Source: Altererythrobacter sp. BO-6
GTDB lineage: Bacteria > Pseudomonadota > Alphaproteobacteria > Sphingomonadales > Sphingomonadaceae
Direction of reading: 5' to 3'
Length of the DNA: 64,000 bases
NCBI RefSeq assembly: GCF_011047315.1
Contig: NZ_CP049259.1
Location: 1 to 64,000 of the forward strand
In this document: positions 8,078 through 19,239 of the stretch, piece after piece
How positions within the stretch are numbered: position 1 is the first letter of the stretch
Layout of the letters: each line of letters begins with the position of its first letter
The notes under the pieces: generated by a model
Database searches by the model: none
What the model saw: only the letters and a program-made list of their open reading frames with translations
What the model was told of the DNA's origin: nothing
Translations under genes and position numbers: made by a program

Positions 8078-9390
8078 TTTGCAGCGCGGATCATCGCTTC
8101 GATATCGACGAACTTCTCGCGCGGTGAACCCGCGCGGGCGGCCGCTTCCTCAGCCTCCTCGATCTTCTTCCAGTCCTGGAATGTGACGACGTCCAGGTTG
8201 CGCGCTTGCGCCAGCTCGTCAAAGCCCTCGCGTCCGCGCTTGCCGATCCGGCCCAGCGCGCCAGAGGCGATATCTTCGGATATCTTTTCGACCACGCTAT
8301 AGCCATCGGGGCGATTGGTGCCGATCGTGCCAGACGGCCCGCGGCGGGCCCATCCCACGCAATAGATGCCGGGCAGGATGCGCCCTTCGTCATTGGCGAA
8401 ACGGCCCGCGCGATCATCGAACGGCACGTCCGGAACAGGGGAAGAGCGATAGCCGATGCAGCTCACCACCAGATCGGCCGGAATGCGATAGGTGTCGCCC
8501 GTGCCGACCGCGCGTCCCTGCGCCACTTCGGTTCGTTCGACTTCGATATGCTGCACCTTGCCGTCACCGCTGAACGACTTGGGGCTGGCAAACATGTCAA
8601 AATGGATCTCGATCGGCTTGTCTGCATGCACGCTTTCGGGGATCGCGGCAAAGCTGCGCAAATGGGTGACCGATTTCCTGAGGCCCGGCTCGAGCAGCAA
8701 ATCCTCGCCTTCATCTGGCAGGTCGTCGCGATCGACCCGCGGCGAGGCCCGCTCAAGATTGGCGAGTTCGCCCAATTCCTTGGGCGTCATCATGATCTGG
8801 TGCGGGCCGCGCCTGCCCAGGATCGTGATCGTCTGGAATTTCGCGGCCTTGAGCGCTTCCAGCGCATGGCTGACGATATCCGAACCTTCGAATTCGGCTT
8901 CGGTCTTGGCGAGGATGCGCGCGACATCGAGTGCGACATTGCCCATGCCTATGACGACCGCGTGGCGGCCAGACAGGTCAGGATCGAGATTGGCTGACGG
9001 GGGATAGCCATTATACCAGCCAACGAATTCAGCACTGCCGAAAATGTTGCCCAGTTCCTCTCCAGGAATGCCCAGCTTGCGATCGTGAGGGGCTCCGGTG
9101 GCAAGTATCACCGCGTCATAGAGCTGGCGCAGTTCACCGATGCTGACATCGCGGCCCACCGCCACATTGCCGACAAAGCGGACATTCTCGCTCAGCGCCA
9201 CTTTCTCGTACCGCCTTGTCACGCCCTTGATCGACTGGTGATCCGGCGCCACCCCGAACCGGATCAGGCCATAGGGAACCGGCAGCATGTCGAACATGTC
9301 GATCCGGACATCATCGCCCCACTGCTTCTGGGCGGCTTCGGCCGAGTAATATCCGGCGGGGCCCGATCCGATGATTGCTATGTGCCGCAC
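8074..9390 (-). CDS. fprA: Ferredoxin--NADP reductase, adrenodoxin-reductase type
   Basis: FAD/NADPH flavoprotein that passes electrons from NADPH to ferredoxins, the partner type of bacterial P450 and ferredoxin-dependent enzymes. 438 residues. Seen: FAD motif IIGSGPAGYYSAE (about 5-17), GLIRFGVAPDHQ, NADP-binding VIGMGNVALDVARIL (about 145-160), GRRGPHQ, and the C-terminal FAD contact VGWARRGPSGTIGTN. The last 50 residues form a charged tail. A ferredoxin-dependent oxidoreductase (korAB) lies 48 kb away in this window; a functional link is only possible. The symbol is used for the FprA family. Confidence 0.87.
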   Translation of the reverse strand: MRHIAIIGSGPAGYYSAEAAQKQWGDDVRIDMFDMLPVPYGLIRFGVAPDHQSIKGVTRRYEKVALSENVRFVGNVAVGRDVSIGELRQLYDAVILATGAPHDRKLGIPGEELGNIFGSAEFVGWYNGYPPSANLDPDLSGRHAVVIGMGNVALDVARILAKTEAEFEGSDIVSHALEALKAAKFQTITILGRRGPHQIMMTPKELGELANLERASPRVDRDDLPDEGEDLLLEPGLRKSVTHLRSFAAIPESVHADKPIEIHFDMFASPKSFSGDGKVQHIEVERTEVAQGRAVGTGDTYRIPADLVVSCIGYRSSPVPDVPFDDRAGRFANDEGRILPGIYCVGWARRGPSGTIGTNRPDGYSVVEKISEDIASGALGRIGKRGREGFDELAQARNLDVVTFQDWKKIEEAEEAAARAGSPREKFVDIEAMIRAAN

Positions 9391-9425
9391 GTCCAGATCC
9401 CCTCTTTATCCGCGCGGCCCCTTGT

Positions 9426-10310
9426 TCAGGCCGCCTTGGCCTTTCCGGCCTCTTCCGGCTCATCCAGGAAGCGGTGGATCGCTTCCACGCATTCGTCGCT
9501 ATGGCTTAGCAGGAAGAGGTGCCCGCCGCCCCGCAAGACCAGCAGTTCGCTGTTCGGGATCAGCTTGTCGAGGAACCAGCCGTTGGGCAGCGGAACGATA
9601 TGGTCCTCGTCGCCCATCATGATCAGTGTCTTCTTGCGCATGAAGGGCAGGGCGGGGACACTGGTCCAGCCCAGCATTGCCAGCAACTGGTAGAAATAGC
9701 CGCGCGGCGTGGGCGGCTTGAGGCGATGGATGTGCTCCATCTTGTTCATCGCCTTGCCCAGCGCGCCGCCATATAGCGTCTGGAAATGCTCTTCCATGAA
9801 GGCCGCGTCGATATAACGGCGGGGATCGGCCATCTTGCTGAGCGAGGCGGGGTTGCCCGGCATCATGATCATGCCCGCGGTGGTTGCGGCCAGAATCAGC
9901 CGCCGGGTGCGGCCCGGATGCTGGATGGCAAAATGCTGCGCCATGGCACCGCCCCAGCTCACGCCCATCACATCGACCTGGTCCACGCCCAGCTTGTCGA
10001 GCAGCTGAGTGGTCGTCCACGCCATGGTCACGGTGTTGTAAGGCACAACCGGCTCGGGCGATCCGCCCACACCGGGCATGTCGAACATGATGAACGCGCG
10101 ATCGGGGAGAGCTTCGGCCAGCGGGGCAACCGCTTCGATATTCGCGCCGATACCGTTGAAGAACAGGATCGGAAGATGCTTGCTGGGCTTGTCGAGCCGC
10201 CAGGTCGCGACGCGTAATGTCCGACCCCCGACGTTTTCCATGGTGATGCGCGCATCGCGCATCGCTTCGTCGAGGGCTTCGTCGAGCACCTCTTCGCGGT
10301 TCTTGCCCAA
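9426..10310 (-). CDS. phaZ: Intracellular poly(3-hydroxyalkanoate) depolymerase, mcl type
   Basis: Alpha/beta hydrolase that mobilises stored polyhydroxyalkanoate. 294 residues. Seen: LFFNGIGANIEAVAPLAEAL (about 49-68), DMPGVGGS, the nucleophile elbow GVSWGGAMAQ (Ser in G-x-S-x-G), an ILAATTAG strand, the acid in MMGDEDHIVPL and the catalytic His in GGGHLFLLS. These match the Pseudomonas-type PhaZ strand for strand. The gene is 40 bases downstream of the PHA synthase gene on the same strand, so synthesis and degradation enzymes are likely co-transcribed. Confidence 0.87.
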   Translation of the reverse strand: MGKNREEVLDEALDEAMRDARITMENVGGRTLRVATWRLDKPSKHLPILFFNGIGANIEAVAPLAEALPDRAFIMFDMPGVGGSPEPVVPYNTVTMAWTTTQLLDKLGVDQVDVMGVSWGGAMAQHFAIQHPGRTRRLILAATTAGMIMMPGNPASLSKMADPRRYIDAAFMEEHFQTLYGGALGKAMNKMEHIHRLKPPTPRGYFYQLLAMLGWTSVPALPFMRKKTLIMMGDEDHIVPLPNGWFLDKLIPNSELLVLRGGGHLFLLSHSDECVEAIHRFLDEPEEAGKAKAA

Positions 10311-10350
10311 ATGCGTCGTCCTGTCCTGCGGCCCCGTATCCGGAGTCTGG

Positions 10351-12045
10351 CTATCTTTCTTCCACTACGTAGAGACCGGGGGCCGGGTCCAGTGGTTTGT
10401 ATGCGGCATTCCCCAGTTCCTTTGGCGCAGGCTTCTGCTTGCCCGAACGCTTTTGGACCCATTCCATCCAGTAGGGCCACCAGCTGCCGGCTACTTCCTC
10501 AGTGCCTTCCAGCCATTCGTCGGCGGTTTCAGGCAGTTTGCCCTTCTTTTTCTGGACGTAATACTTGGCCTTGGGGTTGCCTGGCGGGTTGAGGATCGCC
10601 TGCATATGGCCCGATTGCGACAGGACATAGGTGATGTCCTTGGAGCCGAACAGCTGGGTCGAGCGATAGGTCGCCTTCCACGGGGTGATGTGGTCGGTCA
10701 CGCCGCCAAGGATGAACAGGTCGGAGGTGACCTTACTGAGGTCGATCTTGTGACCTGCCATCTCGACTTCGCCCTTCTTTGTGAAGGCGAGCGTTTCGAA
10801 CAGCGTCAGGAAATCGCCCATCAGGCTGGCAGACAAGTTCGTGGCATCGGCGTTCCAGAACAACACGTCGAATGCCGGCGGATCCATACCCAGAAGGTAG
10901 TTGTTGATGACATAGTTCCAGATCAGGTCATTGGGGCGCAGCCAGGCAAAGCCGCGCGCCAAATCATCCGCCTTGATCACGCCTTTCTTTTCGGCGCGCT
11001 TGCGGGCGAGCTTCATGCCGTTTTCGGAGATGAGTGAACCCGCCTCGATATCGAGCTGCTTGGGGTGCAGCACGCAAACCATCAGCGTCAGTGTGCCGAG
11101 CAGGTCGCTTTTCTGGGCCGCTAGCTTGGATGCCATAACGCTGGCGGTCTGGCCGCCCGAACAGCCGGCCGAGACATTGACCTTTTTCGAGCCGGTGATC
11201 TTGGCGACGGCTTCCATAGCTTCGAGGCAGGATGCAATGTATTCATCCATGCCCCACACGCCCTGTTCCTTGGACGGATTGCGCCACGAAATCACGAAGG
11301 TCTGGATGCCGTTGTCGACCTGGTATTTCACCACCGATTTTTCGGGGCTCAGGTCATTGATATACATCTTGTTGATCTGCGGCGGGATCGTCAGCTGCGG
11401 GATTTCATAAACCTCGTCAGTCGTCGGGGCGTAATGGATCAGCTCCATCATCTCGGTGCGCAGGACCACGGAACCCTTTGAAGTGGCGATGTTTTCGCCC
11501 AGTTTGAACGGTCGCTTGTCAACCTGGCTGACCATCCCCTTGTTTTCGGTCAGGTCGCGATAAGCGTTCTGCAGGCCTTTGATCAGCGACAGGCCGCCGC
11601 TGTTGATCAGCTGCTTTTGCGCCATCGGATTGCCGATCAGCGTGTTGGTGGGCGCCAGGCTGTCGATAATGATGTTCGAGATGAAATTGGCCCGGTCCCG
11701 CTCAAGGTCGTCCAGCTCGAGATCCTGCAACCAGTTGTGCATGCCCTTTTGCACAGCGAGGTAATATTGCGCGCCCGCGCGGAAGAAGGGGTTGTATTGC
11801 CAAGCGGGATCCATGAAGCGCTTGTCCTTGGGATCCGGCTTAAGCTCGGACTTGCCAGTCATGATCTTGATCATGTCCTCGCCCATGGCCTGGGCGTGCT
11901 TCATCAGGCGCCTTGGGTCCGACGCACTTTCACGCAGCAAAAGTGCAACCGCACCGACGAAATCCTCCCGCGCGACGCCGATCAGCGGCCCCAATGCGGT
12001 TGTCGATTGTGCGGCCTCGTTTTCGAGCTTGCTGCCTTTCGCCAT
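10351..12045 (-). CDS. phaC: Class I poly(3-hydroxyalkanoate) synthase
   Basis: Polymerises 3-hydroxyacyl-CoA into PHA storage granules. 564 residues from the ATG at 12045, which is preceded by AGAAGGGG; an upstream in-frame ATG at 12123 gives a non-conserved extension and was not used. Seen: PPQINKMYINDLSP, the lipase-like box SAGCSGG with nucleophile Cys295, Asp451 in GGVTDHITPW and His480 in SQSGHMQAILNPP: the full Cys-Asp-His triad. Single-subunit length fits class I. A depolymerase gene follows, and a 3-hydroxybutyrate dehydrogenase lies near 51 kb. A divergent c-di-GMP protein starts 225 bases away. Confidence 0.95.
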   Translation of the reverse strand: MAKGSKLENEAAQSTTALGPLIGVAREDFVGAVALLLRESASDPRRLMKHAQAMGEDMIKIMTGKSELKPDPKDKRFMDPAWQYNPFFRAGAQYYLAVQKGMHNWLQDLELDDLERDRANFISNIIIDSLAPTNTLIGNPMAQKQLINSGGLSLIKGLQNAYRDLTENKGMVSQVDKRPFKLGENIATSKGSVVLRTEMMELIHYAPTTDEVYEIPQLTIPPQINKMYINDLSPEKSVVKYQVDNGIQTFVISWRNPSKEQGVWGMDEYIASCLEAMEAVAKITGSKKVNVSAGCSGGQTASVMASKLAAQKSDLLGTLTLMVCVLHPKQLDIEAGSLISENGMKLARKRAEKKGVIKADDLARGFAWLRPNDLIWNYVINNYLLGMDPPAFDVLFWNADATNLSASLMGDFLTLFETLAFTKKGEVEMAGHKIDLSKVTSDLFILGGVTDHITPWKATYRSTQLFGSKDITYVLSQSGHMQAILNPPGNPKAKYYVQKKKGKLPETADEWLEGTEEVAGSWWPYWMEWVQKRSGKQKPAPKELGNAAYKPLDPAPGLYVVEER

Positions 12046-12269
12046 GATGACCCCTTCTGATGTTGGCTGAATTCGACGTTGCGCGAAGATGGCCTCGTGC
12101 GCACGGCAATGCAAGTCGCACATTTCACGAAGCGCGGCGGTGCCGGAGGCGCAGAATTCCTGCCGTCCTGCCGGTGTACGTGGTTATCACTTCAGAAAGG
12201 ATTTCGTCATAAAGGCAAACCTCAGGAAGTCGTTTAGCGACAATAAGATAATACCTCGGGGACTTTTCG
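12046..12269. promoter_or_regulatory. Divergent promoter region, phaC / GGDEF-EAL gene
   Basis: 224 bases between two divergent genes with no convincing coding sequence. It includes the phaC Shine-Dalgarno (AGAAGGGG on the minus strand) and an AT-rich stretch (about 12225-12255) just before the plus-strand gene, likely holding its promoter. I see no clear dyad operator. Confidence 0.5.
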
Positions 12270-14486
12270 ATGAAGCGCTTGCTGGCAAGCATGAGTTCAA
12301 CCCGCTCTGGCGGGCGCAGGCGTGGTGACGCGGCGGGGCCACTGATCCCCATTTCCGAAGACGATATTGCCCGCCGGATCGAGCTGCTCGATAGTTTCGA
12401 GCAAGCAGGCCTCGGCTGGTTCTGGGCAACTGACGAGCTAGGGCGCCTGATCTACCTGTCGAAGAGCGCGATTGCGATGCTTGGCTGGGACGAAAGCGAG
12501 GTCATCGGCAAGCAATTGAGCGATCTTTTCTTGCCCGACGATGAAACTGCACCTGACCGGCCCGAGCGCCCGCTAGCCTTCCTGCTTGGCGCGCGCAATT
12601 CGATCACGCAATTGCCGGTCCGCGTGGCCAATGCGGAGCGTGAGTTCTGGTGGGAGATTGCCGGCAAGCCCCGGTTCGATGCCAAGGGCGAATTCGCCGG
12701 CTATCGCGGGAGTGCGAAGGACATTACCGCCATCCGCGAAACGCAGCGCGATGCGGCGCGCCTGGCGCAGTATGATCCGCTGACCGGTCTCGCCAACCGG
12801 CACCGGATGCACAAGCGCCTCGACAAGACGTTGACCGCCTATCGCAACACAAAGCGTTCATGCGCGTTGATGATGCTTGACCTCGATCGCTTCAAGCAGG
12901 TCAACGATACGCTTGGTCACCCGGCGGGGGACGAGTTGCTGAAACAGGTTGCCGCGCGGCTTGGCAGGCTGGTGGGCGAAAATGCCGAGATTGGCAGGCT
13001 TGGCGGGGACGAATTCCAGATTATCCTGCCTGACGTGGACGATCGCGGCAAGCTGGGCGAGCTGGCTCAGCGCATCATCCAGATGATTTCACAGCCTTAT
13101 TCGCTCAATGGCTCGCGCGCGATCATCGGTACATCCGTGGGCATTGCGATTGCTCCCTATGATGGCGTCGATACCGAAGAACTGGTCAAGGCGGCTGACC
13201 TTGCGCTCTACGCCGCGAAGGGCGGTGGAAGGGCGCAATATCGCTTCTATTCCAGCGATCTAAAGGACGGCGCCAAGCTGCGGCGCCAGATCGAAGAAGG
13301 CCTGCGTGATGCCATTTCACGCGGCGAACTGGAAATGCAATACCAGCCGATTGTCGATGCGCAGACGCATAAGGTGGCTTGCTTCGAAGCGCTGATCCGT
13401 TGGCACCACCCCGAACATGGCCTCATTTCGCCCGCTCGCTTCATCCCGATTGCCGAGGATTGCGGCTTGATCAAAGAGATCGGCGAATGGGCGCTTGAGC
13501 AATCATGCCGCGATGCTGCCAAATGGCCTTGTGAAATCAAGGTCGCTGTCAATGTGTCAGCGGTCCAGTTCGCGCGCGCGGATTTTCCCGAGACCGTGAA
13601 GCAGGTACTTAAACGAACCGCGATCGATCCGGGACGGGTCGAACTGGAGATCACCGAAAGCGTCTTCATGGGCGATTATGGTGAAGTCCAGAAGCTCTTC
13701 AAGCGTCTGAAGGCCCTTGGCGTGCGGCTTTCGCTGGATGATTTCGGCACCGGATACAGCTCATTGAGTTACCTGCGCAAAGCGCCGTTCGACAAGATCA
13801 AGATCGACCAGAGCTTCGTGCGCGGCTCGCCTGAAAAGGGCAATAACAATTCGGCGATCATCGCCGCCATCGTCAGCCTTGCCGAAGCGCTTGAAATGGA
13901 AACGGTCGCCGAAGGGATCGAAACGCGCGACGAGCTAGAGCTGGTGAAGGGACGCAACGCTACCCACTTGCAGGGCCGCATTTTCTCTCTGTCGCTCCAA
14001 CAGCATCAGCTTCTCGAACGGAGTGAACAAGGGCAACTGGTTTTCGAGCCTATGGGCCCGGACAAGTATCGCCCTGAAAGGCGGACTGAATTCCGCCGGA
14101 TCGGGCTGATCCATGATGACCATCGCTATCATGTTGTCCTGCGCAATCTGTCGCGCACCGGCGCGCTGATCGAGGGGCTGCTCGATGTGCCGCTGGAAAC
14201 CGAAGTCGTCCTAGACCTTGGCAATGGCCAGCTGGCAGTCGCAATGGTTCGCCGGTCAGAAGGATATAGCCAAGGCGTCGAGTTCGAAACTCAGCTGATC
14301 CCCGATGGTGCCGATGGGTTGTGCACCCGCTATCGGGTGTCGCCATACCTGATTGAGGCCGCCGGCCGGCCCTTGGCTGCTTTGCCGGACGATGCTTACG
14401 AAGCCATGCGAAGCAGTTCTGCAGCGCCGGCCAAGCCCAAGGCCTTTGTCGAGGCAGATATAACCTATCGCAACCTCGCCGCTTGA
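12270..14486 (+). CDS. PAS-GGDEF-EAL-PilZ protein, likely c-di-GMP phosphodiesterase
   Basis: 738 residues with no predicted transmembrane segment. Domains: PAS (about 35-155), GGDEF (about 165-325, GGDEF intact at 245-249), EAL (about 335-585) and PilZ (about 600-710). The EAL catalytic set is complete: EAL at 373-375, Asn in VAVNVS, Glu in EITES, DDFG (Asp490, Asp491), Lys511 and Glu548 in AEGIET. The GGDEF has no RxxD inhibitory site nine residues upstream. PilZ motifs RRTEFRR (604-610) and NLSRTG (626-631) predict c-di-GMP binding by the protein itself. Both synthesis and hydrolysis are possible; the EAL side looks competent. A paralogue follows 115 bases downstream. Confidence 0.92.
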   Translation: MKRLLASMSSTRSGGRRRGDAAGPLIPISEDDIARRIELLDSFEQAGLGWFWATDELGRLIYLSKSAIAMLGWDESEVIGKQLSDLFLPDDETAPDRPERPLAFLLGARNSITQLPVRVANAEREFWWEIAGKPRFDAKGEFAGYRGSAKDITAIRETQRDAARLAQYDPLTGLANRHRMHKRLDKTLTAYRNTKRSCALMMLDLDRFKQVNDTLGHPAGDELLKQVAARLGRLVGENAEIGRLGGDEFQIILPDVDDRGKLGELAQRIIQMISQPYSLNGSRAIIGTSVGIAIAPYDGVDTEELVKAADLALYAAKGGGRAQYRFYSSDLKDGAKLRRQIEEGLRDAISRGELEMQYQPIVDAQTHKVACFEALIRWHHPEHGLISPARFIPIAEDCGLIKEIGEWALEQSCRDAAKWPCEIKVAVNVSAVQFARADFPETVKQVLKRTAIDPGRVELEITESVFMGDYGEVQKLFKRLKALGVRLSLDDFGTGYSSLSYLRKAPFDKIKIDQSFVRGSPEKGNNNSAIIAAIVSLAEALEMETVAEGIETRDELELVKGRNATHLQGRIFSLSLQQHQLLERSEQGQLVFEPMGPDKYRPERRTEFRRIGLIHDDHRYHVVLRNLSRTGALIEGLLDVPLETEVVLDLGNGQLAVAMVRRSEGYSQGVEFETQLIPDGADGLCTRYRVSPYLIEAAGRPLAALPDDAYEAMRSSSAAPAKPKAFVEADITYRNLAA

Positions 14487-14601
14487 GCCGGCAACACGTC
14501 TGTCCATTAACCTCGGCATTAGGACAATAATAACCAACCGGCTTTACAGACTTTCAGGTGTTCAGACTGGTTTGTAACAGCAAGGTAAGGAGAGCGGTCG
14601 C

Positions 14602-16806
14602 GTGTCCCTGAAGGGTCTCCTGTCAGGTCGGAATGGTGGCCTTTTTGGTGGTGCCGAGAGGCGTGCCTCCGCCACCGCTAATCGCGCGCTCAGCGATGCT
14701 GAAAAGCTGACTATGCTTGACGAGCTGGAACGATCAGGCGTGGGCTGGTTTTGGTCGACCGATCCCGAAGGCCATTTGACCTATGTCAGCGAAGCGATCG
14801 CCGAACGTATCAACCTGCCGCTCGATCAGTTTGTTGGCCAGCCGCTGCAAGCTGTGTTCGAATCCAAGGAAGGTGAGGGGCGGACCAAGTCGCTTTCGCT
14901 TAAGATGGGGGCGCGCAAATCCTTTTCCGGTTTCGCCGTGGCGCCGGTGGCAGGCAACCGTGAGGTGGTTATCCGCCTTTCAGGGCGCCCGGCCTTTTCG
15001 TCCAACGGTGCGTTCCTTGGCTTTCGCGGCACCGGCGCGGATATCACCGAGGAATATCACCGCGAGGAGGAAACGGCACGGCTTGCACGATTTGATTCGC
15101 TGACGGGCCTGTCGAACCGCCATCGGATGTCGCATTCGATCGAGACCACGCTCACCGCGTTCCGGGCGGCCAAGCGCAATTGCGCGATCCTGATGATGGA
15201 CCTCGACCGGTTCAAGCAGGTTAACGATACGCTGGGGCATGCTGCTGGCGACGAATTGCTCAAGCAGGTGGCTAGCCGTCTACAGCGGGCTGTCGATCGC
15301 GATTGCGAAATCGGGCGTCTGGGCGGCGACGAATTCCAGATCATGCTCCCCGATATCGATGACCGCGGCGAACTGGGAGAGATTGCTTCCAAGATCATCG
15401 CGATGCTGACGCAACCCTATTCGCTCGAAGAGGGGCGCTGTGTGATCGGAGCTTCAGTGGGGATTGCGATTGCGCCGCATGATGGCGTGACCCGCGAAGA
15501 AGTCGTGCGGTCGGCCGACCTTGCACTGTATGCCGCCAAGAACGGTGGGCGCGGGCAGTTCCGCTTTTATTCGGGCGACCTGGCTAATGAAGCCATTTTC
15601 CGCCGCCGCCTGGAGGGCGACCTTCAGGAGGCCGTTCGCGATGAGCAGCTGTTCCTGCAATACCAGCCGGTGCTGTCGATTGAAAACGATCGGGTTGTCG
15701 GGCTGGAAGCGCTTGTTTGCTGGAACCACCCGCAGCGCGGCGAAATCGATCCGGACGAATTCCAGTCGATTGCAGAGAACTCCACGCAGGTCGTCGAGGT
15801 CGGGAACTGGACGATCACGCAAGCCTGCAAGGAAGCCAGTTCATGGCCTGTTGCGCTGCGTGTGGCGGTTAACGTCCCGACCAAGCAATTCATGGCTGAC
15901 GGGTTCGTCGACAGTGTGCGCAAGGCCTTGGCTGATGCCGATCTCGACCCCGATCGGCTTGAGCTTGAAGTCAAGGAATCGGTTTTCTTCGGCGATGCCA
16001 ATACGGTTGATAAGAAGCTGGGCGCGCTGTTCAAGATGGGTGTGCGCCTGACGCTCGATGAATTCGGTACAGGCTATTCCTCGCTCAGCTACCTGCGGCG
16101 CGCGCCGTTTGACAGTATCAAGATCGGCGACATGATCTGCACGCCGAACCTTGAAGAGGATAGCCGCGAGCAGGGGCTTCTGACCGCAGTGGCCGCGCTG
16201 GCCAAGGCGCTCAACATGACGACTATAGCCAGCGGCATTGAGACAATCGGCCAGCACGAAGCGCTCAAGGCCAGCGGTGTGCGCTGCGTCCAGGGGCCGC
16301 TCTATGCGGAGATCGTCAGCGGCGAAGAGGTGCTGGCCGAACTCGCAGGTGGGAGCTGGCAGATCGAGCCCAGCGCAGACCGCATGTCGCGTGCGCGGCG
16401 CCGCACCCTGCTGCGCAAGATTCAGGTGATCCATGACGATTATTCTTATGAGGTGACTTTGCGCAACCTCTCGAAGAGCGGTGCCTTGATTCAGGGCCTG
16501 GCCGATGTGCCGACCGAGACGCAGTTTGTGGTCGATCTTGGCGGCGGTCAGTTGGCCGTTGCCACCGTTGTTCGGAGCGCCGGGGACACGCAGGGGCTGG
16601 AGTTCGAAACTCCCCTCGTCGAAGATGGCGCGGGCGGCCTTTGCACGCGTCACCGCGTCTCGCCCTATGCGCTGGCATCGGCGGGCGCGCCGCTGGCCGC
16701 GCTTTCGCCAGGAGACTACAAGGCGATGCAGGGCGGTGGGCTCAATTCGCCGGGAAGTATTCCCAAATTCGCCTATGCGCCGGTGGGATCGTACGAAGCC
16801 GCGTAA
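14602..16806 (+). CDS. PAS-GGDEF-EAL-PilZ protein with degenerate EAL domain
   Basis: 734-residue paralogue of the upstream gene with the same PAS, GGDEF (motif at 241-245), EAL and PilZ order. It starts at GTG behind AAGGTAAGGAG. The GGDEF motif is intact and again lacks the RxxD site. The EAL domain keeps EAL (369-371), the Asn, EVKES and Lys507, but DDFG has become DEFG (Asp486, Glu487) and AEGIET has become ASGIET (Ser544), while IKID is IKIG. These metal and catalytic positions suggest loss of phosphodiesterase activity, leaving a diguanylate cyclase or c-di-GMP-binding role. PilZ NLSKSG (622-627) is present. A tandem duplication with functional divergence is the natural reading. Confidence 0.9.
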   Translation: MSLKGLLSGRNGGLFGGAERRASATANRALSDAEKLTMLDELERSGVGWFWSTDPEGHLTYVSEAIAERINLPLDQFVGQPLQAVFESKEGEGRTKSLSLKMGARKSFSGFAVAPVAGNREVVIRLSGRPAFSSNGAFLGFRGTGADITEEYHREEETARLARFDSLTGLSNRHRMSHSIETTLTAFRAAKRNCAILMMDLDRFKQVNDTLGHAAGDELLKQVASRLQRAVDRDCEIGRLGGDEFQIMLPDIDDRGELGEIASKIIAMLTQPYSLEEGRCVIGASVGIAIAPHDGVTREEVVRSADLALYAAKNGGRGQFRFYSGDLANEAIFRRRLEGDLQEAVRDEQLFLQYQPVLSIENDRVVGLEALVCWNHPQRGEIDPDEFQSIAENSTQVVEVGNWTITQACKEASSWPVALRVAVNVPTKQFMADGFVDSVRKALADADLDPDRLELEVKESVFFGDANTVDKKLGALFKMGVRLTLDEFGTGYSSLSYLRRAPFDSIKIGDMICTPNLEEDSREQGLLTAVAALAKALNMTTIASGIETIGQHEALKASGVRCVQGPLYAEIVSGEEVLAELAGGSWQIEPSADRMSRARRRTLLRKIQVIHDDYSYEVTLRNLSKSGALIQGLADVPTETQFVVDLGGGQLAVATVVRSAGDTQGLEFETPLVEDGAGGLCTRHRVSPYALASAGAPLAALSPGDYKAMQGGGLNSPGSIPKFAYAPVGSYEAA

Positions 16807-16860
16807 ACCCGCGTACATTGATGCTGACAGCTTTGCCCGGTGCGTCTATTGGCGCTCGCG

Positions 16861-18678
<1,818 letters not shown>

Positions 18679-18680
18679 CT

Positions 18681-18720
18681 CCTCCCCGGAACGGGGGAGG
18701 GGGACCATCCGTAGGATGGT
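18681..18720. repeat. Double-hairpin REP-like element after lepA
   Basis: Two adjacent palindromes: CCTCCCCG...CGGGGGAGG (18681-18700) and ACCATCC-GTA-GGATGGT (18704-18720, perfect), followed by GGAGGGGC. This two-stem layout beginning two bases after the lepA stop resembles dispersed palindromic units common in sphingomonad genomes, and may also help end lepA transcription. Confidence 0.7.
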
Positions 18721-18755
18721 GGAGGGGCACCCGAAGGACTTTCCAACCTCAAATC

Positions 18756-18784
18756 GTCATCCCGGACCTGATCCGGGATCCAGC
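18756..18784. repeat. Short palindromic repeat (CGTCATCCCGGA type)
   Basis: ATCCCGGA and TCCGGGAT pair perfectly across a 5-base loop inside the longer CGTCATCCCGGAC...GATCC frame. This is a familiar dispersed extragenic palindrome of alphaproteobacterial genomes (known from experience, not searched here). Confidence 0.65.
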
Positions 18785-18823
18785 TAGTCCGCTGAACCCT
18801 CCGCGCTATTTATCTCACGCAAA

Positions 18824-18850
18824 GCCTGTCCTGAGCCTGTCGAAGGAGCG
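18824..18850. repeat. CCTGAGCCTGTCGAAGG repeat, copy 1
   Basis: Contains the core CCTGAGCCTGTCGAAGG at 18830-18846. A second copy with one substitution lies at 18936-18952. The core is a widespread short intergenic repeat. Confidence 0.65.
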
Positions 18851-18929
18851 CAAAGGCGCTAAGGCGTCACGTGGTGCATGGAGCGATTGCGCCAGCAATC
18901 GCGGAACGGCGTGGGGGCAGAGAAAGTCC

Positions 18930-18955
18930 GCTCACCCTGAGCTTGTCGAAGGGCT
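18930..18955. repeat. CCTGAGCTTGTCGAAGG repeat, copy 2
   Basis: Core at 18936-18952, differing from copy 1 (18830-18846) at one base. The two copies are in the same orientation, 106 bases apart. Confidence 0.65.
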
Positions 18956-19143
18956 GCATTTCACTCTTTCGCCTGAGCGCAGCCAGAAGCAGTTACGCTT
19001 TAGTGGCAGGGTATTTGAAGGACGATTTCGGTCGTTCTGAAAGGTCTGCGAAGCCCAAGAGAAGGTGTCGCCGTGCTTCTGGCAAGTCTTTTCGATCCGA
19101 GCCATATGCCCCCAGATATTCCGCTGCTACCGCGTGAATTTTT

Positions 19144-19192
19144 GAGTCCAAATCTTTCCGAATTATCCCCCGGCATAGGTAAGATTTGACTC
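19144..19192. promoter_or_regulatory. Inverted repeat upstream of the unknown membrane-protein gene
   Basis: Arms GAGTCCAAATCTT (19144-19156) and AAGATTTGACTC (19181-19192) are reverse complements with one bulged base, separated by 24 bases. It lies 48 bases upstream of the preferred ATG (19240), a position suited to an operator or a leader hairpin. The right arm overlaps TGACTCAT, also found in the higBA operator. Confidence 0.5.
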
Positions 19193-19239
19193 ATGTCGAA
19201 AAACGCACCAATTCTCCCACCGCTATTTGGGGATGCAAA

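Larger units (their letters stand above)
18679..19239. other. Gene-free stretch packed with dispersed repeats
   Basis: 561 bases after lepA with no credible gene. The first half holds four short repeat or hairpin elements of at least three families (listed separately). The second half (about 18960-19239) is less GC-rich and leads into the unknown membrane-protein gene, with one inverted repeat at 19144-19192. Short open frames here have no signal, RBS or recognisable family. Confidence 0.7.

Noticed and set aside
18681..18952. Possible CRISPR array
   Set aside because: The repeats are of several different families, irregularly spaced, without unique equal-length spacers or cas genes.
18871..19137. 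Small frame after lepA
   Set aside because: It runs through the dispersed repeats, with no start signal or family resemblance.
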